A stretch of DNA of 64,000 bases from Porites lobata (GCA_942486035.1 CALNXK010000125.1:1595001-1659000); one strand, 5' to 3'. Positions 1 through 5,585 are shown, counted from the stretch's first letter. Numbers and translations are program-made. Notes: generated by a model from the letters alone, not told the origin.

Positions 1-19
1 AAGCTAAATGAAAACCTAC

Positions 20-100
20 CAAAGTATATCCCAGCAAAGATGAGGGAAATCTCCAAGAAGATCCTTGTGAGGCGAGCTCGGCTTCTTTGTAATCTGTTTC
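20..100 (-). CDS. Possible internal exon (exon 2) of a host gene, minus strand
   Basis: Read on the minus strand, this 81-nt block is preceded by a run of nine T, a short AATTCTACAG and then GAAACAGATT, which is a textbook polypyrimidine tract plus AG acceptor (AG at 102-101). It ends at TTG followed by GTAGGT (19-14), an acceptable donor. It is exactly 27 codons long and stays open in phase 0, the phase delivered by the possible first exon at 550-573. The translation contains no domain I recognise. The two other minus-strand frames are open through most of the block, and so is the plus-strand frame 1-123, so the coding direction is not proven. The gene, if real, would continue beyond the left edge of the window. 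Confidence 0.3.
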
Positions 101-549
101 CTGTAGAATTAAAAAAAAAGTAATGAAAACAGAAATGATCAAAGCCACATTGCATATCCTATACATCTTCTTTCATTCGCGTGATAAAATGGAACAAAGC
201 TCGGTCCTGATGCATGGACTGCTAACAGCGATACCGAACAAGTACGTTAGGTTTTGAAGATTATAGTTATATAAAAAACTTTCAAATTATGCAAACGGTC
301 TTGGTCTAAAAGGTGTCACTATTTCGTAACTACGGCTAGAATCATCCCATGTTTCCATTGCTCAACTTAATGACAACTTAAGTCTTAAACATCAATGTAC
401 GCAGCAACAAACCGAAATCGGCAATTCACGATTGCAGCACAGTCGATAGTTAGCGAAGTAGACGTGTGTTGATAATTCACTAAGTTATTTTTCAGTTCTT
501 CAGTGGAACTGAGGCCAAAATAACTTTTCAGCAAGTGCTGTTTTCTTAC
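101..549 (-). other. Possible intron; otherwise non-coding
   Basis: Under the minus-strand gene model this is a GT-AG intron (donor GTAAGA at 549-544, acceptor AG at 102-101). No ORF of note is seen. It holds an imperfect hairpin at 482-526: a 10-bp outer stem, AAGTTATTTT with AAAATAACTT, and a 6-bp inner stem, CAGTTC with GAACTG. I see no RNA gene in it. Confidence 0.3.
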
Positions 550-573
550 CTCGAAACTCTGGTCTTCCGCCAT
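550..573 (-). CDS. Possible first coding exon of a host gene, minus strand
   Basis: On the minus strand the sequence reads CAACATGGCGGAAGACC, a strong animal initiation context that also resembles a YY1-type ATGGCGG site. Eight codons (MAEDQSFE) are followed immediately by a near-perfect splice donor, GAG then GTAAGA at 549-544. The exon is 24 nt and ends in phase 0. It sits beside a CpG-richer stretch at about 570-700, as expected near a promoter. Reading straight through the donor keeps the frame open to 385, but that extension looks intronic and has no domain. The product is not identifiable from eight residues. The call rests on the start context and splice signals only. Confidence 0.4.
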
Positions 574-855
574 GTTGCTTTCTGCACAGACGAGGCTATT
601 TTCCGTTCCATTCTCCTCTCAGAGCCTCGTTCCAAGTCCGCTCGCGTGGAGCGACGAAAAAGCCTCGTTTCGAGATCTCCAGAGAAGGAACTCCTCAAGT
701 TCCAATACAATGTGTAACTTTAGCCATTTACTTGTTCAACCCTCAGTACAAAACCGGAAAGCATGGTCGATGGCAAGCATATGCCTGATTGTGGCGTAAC
801 CGGAAATAAAACAAAAAAGCCTAATGGAGTGTCTTAACTGTTTTTACTGCGTTTT
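574..855. promoter_or_regulatory. Possible 5' UTR and promoter region of the minus-strand gene
   Basis: This stretch has no convincing gene; the plus-strand open frames at 535-717 and 572-799 lack any recognisable domain. It is richer in CpG up to about 700 than its neighbours, carries three GCCTCGTT words (about 626-670 region), and has two ACCGGAAA words at 753-760 and 799-806 that resemble ETS-family sites. It may alternatively be part of a dispersed repeat. The motifs are weak and the regulatory call is inference. Confidence 0.25.
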
Positions 856-962
856 CTGTGCCCTATGACCTGTGCCCTGTGCCCTGTGCCCTGTGCCCTG
901 TAACCTGTGCCCTGTGACCTGTGCCCTGTGCCCTGTGACCTGACCTGTGACCTGTGACCTAC
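856..962. repeat. 7-bp minisatellite, unit CCTGTGC/CCTGTGA
   Basis: About fifteen tandem copies of a 7-bp unit, CCTGTGC or CCTGTGA, with a few variants (CCTATGA, CCTGTAA and one 5-bp CCTGA). The last copies run directly into the reading frame of the viral fragment that follows, so the left end of the viral insert was lost at, or replaced by, this array. The unit is not a known telomere repeat. Confidence 0.9.
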
Positions 963-1235
963 GTTTTGTACCTGCCGGATGTTTTAAATATCAACACCAG
1001 CGCAATAACTAATAGCATTGTAAATGGAATAAATACAAATACCATTGCTGTGGTTCCAACAGATAATCTTACAAGGTCTTTTCCATTTACGTTTGAGCCT
1101 AAAAGACCATTATATTGTCCTGTCTCTACATTTCACTTTGATGAAATGAGAATCTATGTGACAGACTCACTTGGAAGACCAGTAAATGTTAATGGTATTG
1201 ATTGGTTTATGACTTTAATACTCCATTCAATGTAA
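954..1235 (+). pseudogene. Penton-like minor capsid protein, C-terminal fragment
   Basis: The frame is open from inside the 7-bp minisatellite to a TAA at 1233-1235. Only about 90 residues remain and the GTG at 954 is not a credible start, so the N-terminus is missing. The tail contains FHFDEMRIYVTDSLGRPV followed by NVNGIDWFMTLILHS. I associate this (hydrophobic)-R-(I)-x-(I)-TDxxGRPV-x-NG pattern, followed by an alternating hydrophobic strand, with the C-terminal beta-strands of jelly-roll minor capsid proteins of Polinton-like elements. That assignment is from memory and is moderate. Directly downstream lie two palindromes and the next gene, so it is the first surviving gene of the cassette. 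No internal break is seen in what remains. Confidence 0.45.
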
Positions 1236-1317
1236 ATAGGGGAACCTACGGTTCCCCCTATAACCCCCTCCCTTAATAAAAATATTGCAAGGGGTCTTAG
1301 GGGCTGCAACCCCCTAA
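1236..1317 (+). terminator. Intergenic double-hairpin module, copy 1
   Basis: Starts at the stop codon of the penton-like fragment. Hairpin A is a perfect 8-bp stem, GGGGAACC (1239-1246) with GGTTCCCC (1250-1257), loop TAC. A linker with CTCCCTTAATAA follows. Hairpin B pairs TTAGGGG (1297-1303) with CCCCTAA (1311-1317) around a loop containing CTGCAA. The same order of motifs recurs after the capsid gene at 2982-3085. I infer a transcript 3'-end or polyadenylation signal, by analogy with hairpin-defined 3' ends of mimivirus-type viruses. Confidence 0.6.
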
Positions 1318-1327
1318 TTTGTATAAC

Positions 1328-1342
1328 TATTAAAATAAAATG
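1328..1342 (+). promoter_or_regulatory. Start-proximal motif TATTAAAATAAAATG, copy 1
   Basis: A 15-nt word ending in the ATG of the basic-protein gene. It is identical to the word ending in the ATG of the capsid gene at 1716-1730. It probably combines a late-promoter or leader element with the initiation codon. Its function is inferred from its identity and position only. Confidence 0.5.
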
Positions 1343-1714
1343 ATGCGACAATCAGAGTTTTAAAAAAAACTTGACCCTGAATTGGGGAGATATACAAGAC
1401 AACACGTTTATGGAGAAGGAATGATGGATGTGTTTAAATCGTTTGGTTCAAAATTATATGGAAAAACAGTCAAATCAGCTGGAAAAAAAGGAGCTAAAAA
1501 AGCGGTAATAGCAGCTGCAACAAAAACTGGTGAACATGTTGGTAAAAAGGCTGGTGATAAGATAGTGCAAATGTCATCGAAAGAAAGGTTACAACACCCG
1601 CTAAAAAAAGTTACTTTTAAACCAGTTCCAGAAACAATGACTCAACAAGAGATAAATCAAAGAGTGAATACCATTCTTAGTGGTGGTTCAACACGTAAGA
1701 GAAAAATTATATAA
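1340..1714 (+). pseudogene. Small basic virion-type protein, broken by one early stop
   Basis: The ATG at 1340 lies in the conserved start motif and another ATG follows at 1343. After seven codons the frame meets TAA at 1361-1363, then continues open in the same frame to the TAA at 1712-1714, giving about 124 codons in total. The later part is lysine- and glycine-rich (FGSKLYGKTVKSAGKKGAKK, then a helical KTGEHVGKKAGDKIV stretch) and ends in the basic tail STRKRKII. Comparable small basic proteins sit next to the capsid gene in related integrated elements and may be core or internal virion proteins; I cannot name a family. The stop falls beside a run of eight A. The next in-frame ATG is near 1421, so a shortened product is conceivable. 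The capsid gene starts 13 nt after the stop. Confidence 0.5.
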
Positions 1715-1715
1715 T

Positions 1716-1730
1716 TATTAAAATAAAATG
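1716..1730 (+). promoter_or_regulatory. Start-proximal motif TATTAAAATAAAATG, copy 2
   Basis: Identical over 15 nt to the motif at 1328-1342 and ends in the ATG of the major capsid gene. It begins right after the stop codon of the basic-protein gene, so the whole intergenic space consists of this element. Confidence 0.5.
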
Positions 1731-2985
1731 AAGTCCTTTAGAAATCCAAAATATTTAGAAAGATATGAGGATGTTGTTTATGACCTGGAAAAGGCTCTAG
1801 TTACAGCCACAGCAAATAACGCGCACCAAAATAAAACAGGTCTTAGATTTGTTGCTGATAATACAGGAGAAACTACTCCTTTTGATTGGTATAACGCACG
1901 ATTATCAATGGATTTTAAAGTGAATAAGCTGGCAGATGGAGGAAATATTGCAGTTGCTTACCATAATGGAATTGTAAATGGTAGTAACTCCTTTATACAA
2001 AAATTAAGTATCCAAGCAAATGGAAGAGAAGTTTATAGTTGTAATTGCAGTTTATAGTTGCAAATCATGTTGTAAATATTAAAAATTTGCTTGAGTATAA
2101 TCCTTCATATGCTCAGAGTGTTGCTACAAACGAATTTTATTTTCTTGATACATCAAGAGCTGCAGAGGAAAGACCTGCTCAAGCAACAAGAAAATTACTA
2201 TTAGGTGTATCAGCCACAGTAAACTGTCAAATTCCTCTTAATAGATATTCTTTCTTTGAAGCATTGGAAGATAAATTACTTCCAAATACAAAAATTGATC
2301 TAAATATTGAAATTGAAAAAGATGCAAATTTAATTTTTCAAGGTGCTGATGATTGTAGAGTTATTGTAACAAGACTACAACTTTTTGTTCCAAGACTTAC
2401 TTTTAATTCAGAAGGACAAAAGTTGTATATGAAAAATTATCTTAAACCTTACAAATGGTCATATTTGAATGAAGAAATAGAAAGGTCAAATAATACTCAG
2501 CAACAGACTGGACATTTTAGAATTACAAATGCTATTTCAAAACCACGTCATGTATTTGTTTTTGGAATTAATACAGCAAGAATTGACGCACAAACAGCAA
2601 ATCCATTTTTGTACGACACTTTTGATCTGCCAAATAATGCTAAAATATCAAGATGTTACCTAGAAGTTGCAAATGGAAACGAATACCCAGATATTCACTT
2701 TAAACCTTCTACTGATATGTCAAGAGTTTTTAGAAATGTAATGTCATATGTTTATGCAAATAATGATTTTCAAGGTGGGACATTACTTAATAGAAGTAAT
2801 TTTGAAACTTTTTTTTTTATTTTTGTTTATTTTGACCTAACAAAACAAAAAATGGATATCAAAGACGGGGTTATTACGAATTAACTGCTAATCCAAACGC
2901 TGATTATAATTTTTACGCATTAATCTTACATGAAAGAGTAGCAGAAATATCACAACAAGATGGAAAACTATTGCTTCGAGCATAG
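1728..2985 (+). pseudogene. Double-jelly-roll major capsid protein, two frameshifts
   Basis: The reading frame runs from ATG 1728 to a TAG at 2983-2985 but needs two frame changes, so the gene is dead. The N-terminal part (1728 to about 2030) has PFDWYNARLSMDFKVNKL and an INGxxSxIxKLSxxxNG-like strand pattern. The middle part (about 2057-2868) has SVATNEFYFLDTSRA, then PLNRYSFFEALEDKLLP at 2234-2284, VTRLQLFVPRL and FLYDTFDL. The C-terminal part has YYELTANPNADYNFYALIL. These match, from memory, the major capsid family of Polinton/adintovirus-like elements that databases often label F54H12.2-like. The total of about 415 residues fits that family. Break 1 is a net 20-nt gain near 2031-2062; break 2 is a small indel near 2868. 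It would have formed the capsid shell. The stop codon overlaps the following hairpin module. Confidence 0.85.
2031..2060 (+). repeat. 11-bp direct repeat marking the first capsid frameshift
   Basis: GTTTATAGTTG occurs at 2031-2041 and again at 2050-2060, 19 nt apart, with TAATTGCA between. Together with one extra A just downstream this gives a net 20-nt insertion, which explains the change of frame. It looks like a slippage or repair duplication after integration. Confidence 0.75.
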
Positions 2986-3085
2986 GGGAACCTACGGTGC
3001 TTACGCCTCCCCTATTACTCCTCCCTTAATAAGAATACCCCTCCCTTAATATTGCAGGGGGTCTTAGGGGGGTGCAACCCCCCTA
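2982..3085 (+). terminator. Intergenic double-hairpin module, copy 2
   Basis: The outer stem pairs ATAGGGG (2982-2988, overlapping the capsid stop codon) with CCCCTAT (3009-3015), with a smaller GGTG/CGCC stem inside. The linker carries CTCCCTTAATAA and a second CTCCCTTAATA. Hairpin B is a perfect 8-bp stem, TAGGGGGG (3065-3072) with CCCCCCTA (3078-3085), loop TGCAA. Motif order matches copy 1 at 1236-1317. The next gene starts 22 nt downstream. Confidence 0.6.
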
Positions 3086-3107
3086 TTTAATATAATTCTA
3101 TAAATAA

Positions 3108-3944
3108 ATGACAACTTATATTAAATATGATGTAAAACTTACAGATGGACAAAAGTCAAAACTGGCTTCTGCAATAATAAATAAATCACCACTAACTCTT
3201 CGGTTAAAACATTCTCATCTTCGAGGTTCTGATGAGTTAATGCTGACAAAAAGACAAATTGCTAAAATAAAAAAATCTATTACAAATGGCACAGGATCAG
3301 ATATAAAAATAAGTAAAACTCAGATTACAAAATCTGTAAAACATGGTGGAAACTTATTTACTTCACTCGCGTCTCTTGGAGCAAGAGTACTACCATATGC
3401 AATGAAAGGAATTTCAAAAGCTGTTCCTGTATTGGCAACTGGGGCTGCCACTGCACGTGGAGAACTTGGAATAAATAAAATATTTGGAAAGGGTATTACA
3501 ATTCCACCAGAGTTTATCCCAATGTTACCACCTTTTAGCGGAGAATTTACCCAATCACAACGAGACCAAATAAACAAAGCTTATCAAACAGGTGGTCGAC
3601 TGGTTATCACCCCAACTCGTAAACAAATAGAAGGAGGATTTCTTGGAACTCTTGCATCTATTGGAATACCAATGGCTATTAGTTTAGTTTCAAAGATGTT
3701 TGGCTCTAGGCTTCAGGTTGATAGGAGATCGACAAGTAATACAAAAAATGTTTACGTTCCACCCTCACATGGTGGGACTTATCCTTATCAACCTCCTCCA
3801 TTTCATGGAACATGGGAAAACCCAATTGGAATGGGAGTCGTCGCCAAAGGTGGCTCCGCTAAAAACAAAGCCAAAGGAAAAGGTTTACTACTAGGAAAAA
3901 ACAGCCCATTCAACTCAATTCCCATTCTAGGCTCCATTTTCTAA
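3108..3944 (+). CDS. Capsid-associated protein with C-terminal GKNSPF tail
   Basis: An uninterrupted 278-codon gene, the only full-length intact one in the cassette. The ATG at 3108 follows an A/T-rich leader. Residues 1-75 are basic and carry YDVKLTDGQKSKLASA, then LRLKHSHLRGSDELMLTKRQ and KIKKS, a pattern I recall from uncharacterised invertebrate proteins beside the F54H12.2-like capsid gene. Residues about 80-115 and 176-198 are glycine/alanine-rich hydrophobic segments. Residues about 218-245 are proline-, tyrosine- and histidine-rich. The C-terminus is GKGLLLGKNSPFNSIPILGS, a highly conserved tail in that family. By position and amphipathic make-up it may be the counterpart of a pVI-like minor capsid or membrane-active protein, but that is inference. 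It ends 8 nt before the protease frame, suggesting a shared transcript. Confidence 0.65.
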   Translation: MTTYIKYDVKLTDGQKSKLASAIINKSPLTLRLKHSHLRGSDELMLTKRQIAKIKKSITNGTGSDIKISKTQITKSVKHGGNLFTSLASLGARVLPYAMKGISKAVPVLATGAATARGELGINKIFGKGITIPPEFIPMLPPFSGEFTQSQRDQINKAYQTGGRLVITPTRKQIEGGFLGTLASIGIPMAISLVSKMFGSRLQVDRRSTSNTKNVYVPPSHGGTYPYQPPPFHGTWENPIGMGVVAKGGSAKNKAKGKGLLLGKNSPFNSIPILGSIF

Positions 3945-3952
3945 TTAAACCA

Positions 3953-4216
3953 TTGTCCAACTTTGATCTTATGAATTGGGTTAAAAAACTTGGTATTAAA
4001 CATTTTAGAGGTATTTACAGTAGAGATGGACTTCCAAATAAAATAAAAAAAGAATGTGGAATAATCAATCTAGATGATATTCAAGGTCCTGGTACACATT
4101 GGGTTTGTTACCGAAATATTGATAATGTAGTTGAGTAATTTGATCCATTTGGTTTAATTATGCCAAATGAAGCTTTAAAGTATTTTCGTACAGTCAGTTA
4201 TTTTGGTGGGGAGTAA
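3953..4216 (+). pseudogene. Adenain-type virion maturation protease, truncated
   Basis: Cysteine protease of the adenovirus maturation-protease (C5) type, which cleaves capsid precursors. Visible landmarks are WVKKLGIKHFRGIYSRD, KKECGIINLDD and the GTHWVCY motif with the catalytic histidine at about residue 49. The frame then meets TAA at 4136-4138; just beyond it, still in the same frame, is FDPFG, the segment with the acidic partner, and the frame closes at TAA 4214-4216. The half carrying the conserved glutamine/cysteine (oxyanion and nucleophile) region is absent, so the gene is both stopped and truncated. The start is also degenerate: TTG stands at 3953 where ATG is expected, and the first in-frame ATG is at codon 7. 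It follows the GKNSPF gene by 8 nt. Confidence 0.8.
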
Positions 4217-4228
4217 AACTGTATAAAT

Positions 4229-4255
4229 TTTTTAATACAAATTTTGTATTAAAAA
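4229..4255. terminator. AT-rich hairpin between convergent genes
   Basis: A perfect 12-bp stem, TTTTTAATACAA (4229-4240) with TTGTATTAAAAA (4244-4255), loop ATT. It lies between the plus-strand protease remnant (ends 4216) and the minus-strand gene (ends 4265), where a bidirectional 3'-end signal would be expected. The role is inferred from position and symmetry. Confidence 0.6.
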
Positions 4256-4264
4256 TTAGGTTCA

Positions 4265-4631
4265 TTACTCTTCATCCATTGGAGAGTCTTCATCATCGTC
4301 AATTGGTAAATCGTTTAGATTTTTAATTTCATCTACTTTTTTATTCAAATATTTTACCTCGTTAATTATATTACTTAAGTTTGAGTAAATATCAATAAGT
4401 CTAAAAAGCTTTTTCTTCTTACCTTTGGGTATTTTAAGCCAGGAATAATTACCCTTTCTAATTCCTTCCCAAATCTCACACTCACCAGCTAATAATACTT
4501 TTGAAAGATCATCATTTTTTTTACGTAGAGTTTCAAACTCATTATTTATTTTAGTTTACTTCTTTCTCAAAATCTTTTAGTGTTTTTACATTCATCTTTT
4601 TTTCTATTTCTGTAAAAAATTTGGCTTCCAT
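4265..4631 (-). pseudogene. Coiled-coil protein with acidic tail, minus strand, one frameshift
   Basis: On the minus strand an ATG at 4631-4629 opens MEAKFFTEIEKKMNVKTLKD and runs about 26 codons to a stop. A one-base shift near 4553 continues an open frame of about 95 codons to TAA at 4267-4265. The second part has heptad-like EFETLRKKNDDLSKVL, then WEGIRKGNYSWLKIPKGKKK, a further helical part (SNLSNIINEVKYLNKKVDEI) and an acidic end, DDDEDSPMDEE. The total of about 122 codons suggests a small coiled-coil scaffold or regulatory protein. I recognise no named family. It is divergent from the zinc-ribbon gene (22 nt between start codons) and convergent with the protease. The single frameshift means it is no longer intact. 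Confidence 0.5.
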
Positions 4632-4652
4632 TTTATATAATCATTATAGTAA
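4632..4652. promoter_or_regulatory. Symmetric bidirectional promoter palindrome
   Basis: The 21 nt between two divergent start codons (minus ATG beginning at 4631, plus ATG beginning at 4653) hold the 13-bp palindrome TATAATCATTATA at 4636-4648. Its central base, 4642, is exactly midway between the two start codons. Each ATG is 4 nt from the palindrome edge. A TATA-like core shared by both genes is the natural reading; this is inference. Confidence 0.55.
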
Positions 4653-4811
4653 ATGAAAGAATCATATTGCATTGTAGATAAAAGAGTAACTCCTTGTACA
4701 GAGCCAAGTGGTTACCAACAAGATAAGCGTGGTAGAACTCAATTCTTTTGCAAATGCGCTGTTTGTGGAAATAAAAAAGTTAGATATGTAAAAACACAAT
4801 CAAAAAACTAG
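4653..4811 (+). CDS. 52-residue zinc-ribbon-like protein
   Basis: A short ORF with ATG at 4653 and TAG at 4809-4811. It has cysteines at residues 6, 15, 33, 35 and 38, with CKCAVCGNKKVRYVK near the end. The C-x-x-C-G-x-x-K-x-R-(Y/F)-V ending resembles the small DUF5679-like zinc-ribbon proteins found in large DNA viruses and Polinton/adintovirus-type elements. The first knuckle appears altered: residue 9, where a second cysteine of a CxxC pair would be expected, is Asp. That may mean decay or a different metal site. It starts from the symmetric promoter shared with the minus-strand coiled-coil gene, and a 6-bp hairpin begins 4 nt after its stop. Neighbouring genes are structural, so a regulatory or virion role is possible. 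It is intact as read. Confidence 0.5.
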   Translation: MKESYCIVDKRVTPCTEPSGYQQDKRGRTQFFCKCAVCGNKKVRYVKTQSKN

Positions 4812-4814
4812 TCA

Positions 4815-4840
4815 GCCCCTCTGAAGGGGCGGGCGTTTTT
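4815..4840 (+). terminator. Hairpin plus T-run after the zinc-ribbon gene
   Basis: A perfect 6-bp stem, GCCCCT (4815-4820) with AGGGGC (4825-4830), loop CTGA, followed by GGGCGTTTTT. It starts 4 nt after the stop of the zinc-ribbon gene, like the other post-stop palindromes in this cassette. It also lies inside the open frame leading into the PLA2 gene, whose own start is missing. Confidence 0.45.
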
Positions 4841-5500
4841 GATACTGTAGTTGGTACAGCAGTTGATGGATTTGTTAATTATGGTTTGCCTTGGATGGGT
4901 AGAAAAGCAGTTGAAATGGGACGATATGGAGCAAGCGAGTTAATGAGAAATAAAAATCTTCAAAAGAAAGCTGTAAATTATGGGATAAGTAAACTTACTC
5001 CATTTATTCAAGATTCTGTTGGAACGGCAATGGATGAACTATCAACAAAAGTGAGACCAAAAAATGGGGGGAGTGCCTCCCCCCAAAACCCCCCTGCTGC
5101 AACAAAAAGACGAATAAATGGAAAAGGAGTCCGCGCTGGTAGCGGCGTTGATGTTCACAAATGGATTGGAAAATTACCAAAACCAAAAGCAGGATGGACC
5201 CCAGGTTCGTATAAATATATGGGACCCTACAATCCTCTAGATAAACAATTAAGTTATAATCCTGAAACCGGAGAAGTTACAGAGTGAAAAGTTAAACCTT
5301 ATAACAAAGTTGATGAGATAGCAGCTTATCACGATATTTGTTACGACATGGGAAAAAACAAAGGTGATTGTGACAGAGAAATGGTACAATCATTAGATAA
5401 GATACCATATGGTGAAATGCCAAAGTGGGGCTCAACTGCAAGATTCTTAATTAATGCAAAACAAAAACTTGGACTTGGTTTAAACGCGAGTCGGCGTTGA
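4835..5500 (+). pseudogene. Parvovirus-VP1-type phospholipase A2 protein, one internal stop
   Basis: A secreted-type PLA2 fold as in the unique region of parvovirus VP1, where the enzyme helps virions leave endosomes. Counting 4835 as codon 1, the N-terminal part (to about codon 75) is helical, with PWMGRKAVEMGRYGASELMR. A linker follows with GSGVDVHKWIGKLPKPKAGW, then the calcium-loop motif YMGPYNPLD at 5216-5242. TGA at 5285-5287 then interrupts the frame. Beyond it, in the same frame, come the catalytic YHDICYDMG (His codon 5330-5332, Asp at 5345-5347), cysteine-rich NKGDCDREMV and a conserved WGSTARFLINAKQKLGLG tail, ending at TGA 5498-5500. The stop separates calcium loop and active site, so no active enzyme is expected. 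No start codon is seen upstream of 4895, although the frame is open from 4784. A G/C palindrome is embedded at 5066-5084. Such proteins, with this N-terminal region, accompany adintovirus-like capsid genes in invertebrates to my knowledge. Confidence 0.85.
5066..5090 (+). repeat. G/C palindrome inside the PLA2 frame
   Basis: A perfect 8-bp stem, GGGGGGAG (5066-5073) with CTCCCCCC (5077-5084), loop TGC, followed by AAAACCCCCC. The layout (G-run palindrome, short A/T gap, C-run) is the same as in the intergenic module at 1239-1270. It sits in the poorly structured linker of the PLA2 protein and keeps the frame. Confidence 0.6.
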
Positions 5501-5585
5501 GTAGTGATTGGTCGGTAATGGGTTCATGATAACCGTCACGAATATAGAGACATTAAGTGACCACTAAGCCCACTATGAGAATGTT
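5501..5585. other. Short unique spacer after the viral cassette
   Basis: Non-repetitive sequence between the last viral stop codon and the 9-bp minisatellite. No ORF, terminal inverted repeat or RNA gene is seen. Confidence 0.5.

Larger units (their letters stand above)
954..5500 (+). mobile_element. Fossil structural-gene cassette of a Polinton/adintovirus-like virus
   Basis: Seven gene remnants on the plus strand and one on the minus strand encode a double-jelly-roll capsid protein, an adenain-type protease, a parvovirus-type PLA2 protein and small accessory proteins, a set known from Polinton/Maverick and adintovirus-type elements integrated in invertebrate genomes. Five of the eight genes have stops or frameshifts. 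No protein-primed DNA polymerase, retrovirus-like integrase, packaging ATPase or terminal inverted repeat is visible. Both edges abut simple-sequence repeats (7-bp at the left, 9-bp at the right), so this is an internal fragment rather than a full element. The spacers are A/T-rich with G/C-rich palindromes. Confidence 0.8.

Noticed and set aside
1..123. Plus-strand open frame of 40 codons at the left edge
   Set aside because: Plausible as a gene end, but there is no domain, and the minus strand of the same block has better splice signals; kept only as an alternative.
482..526. Hairpin as a microRNA precursor
   Set aside because: The stem is short and asymmetric, with no supporting conservation visible; recorded only as a structure within the possible intron.
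535..799. Two short plus-strand open frames (535-717 and 572-799)
   Set aside because: No recognisable domain; they overlap the possible promoter and 5' UTR of the minus-strand gene.
856..962. Telomere-like repeat
   Set aside because: The unit is CCTGTGC/A, not TTAGGG or a known variant, and it is short and internal.
3320..3577. Minus-strand open frame of 85 codons
   Set aside because: Antisense shadow of the intact GKNSPF-tail gene.
5004..5186. Minus-strand open frame of 60 codons
   Set aside because: Antisense shadow of the PLA2 gene.
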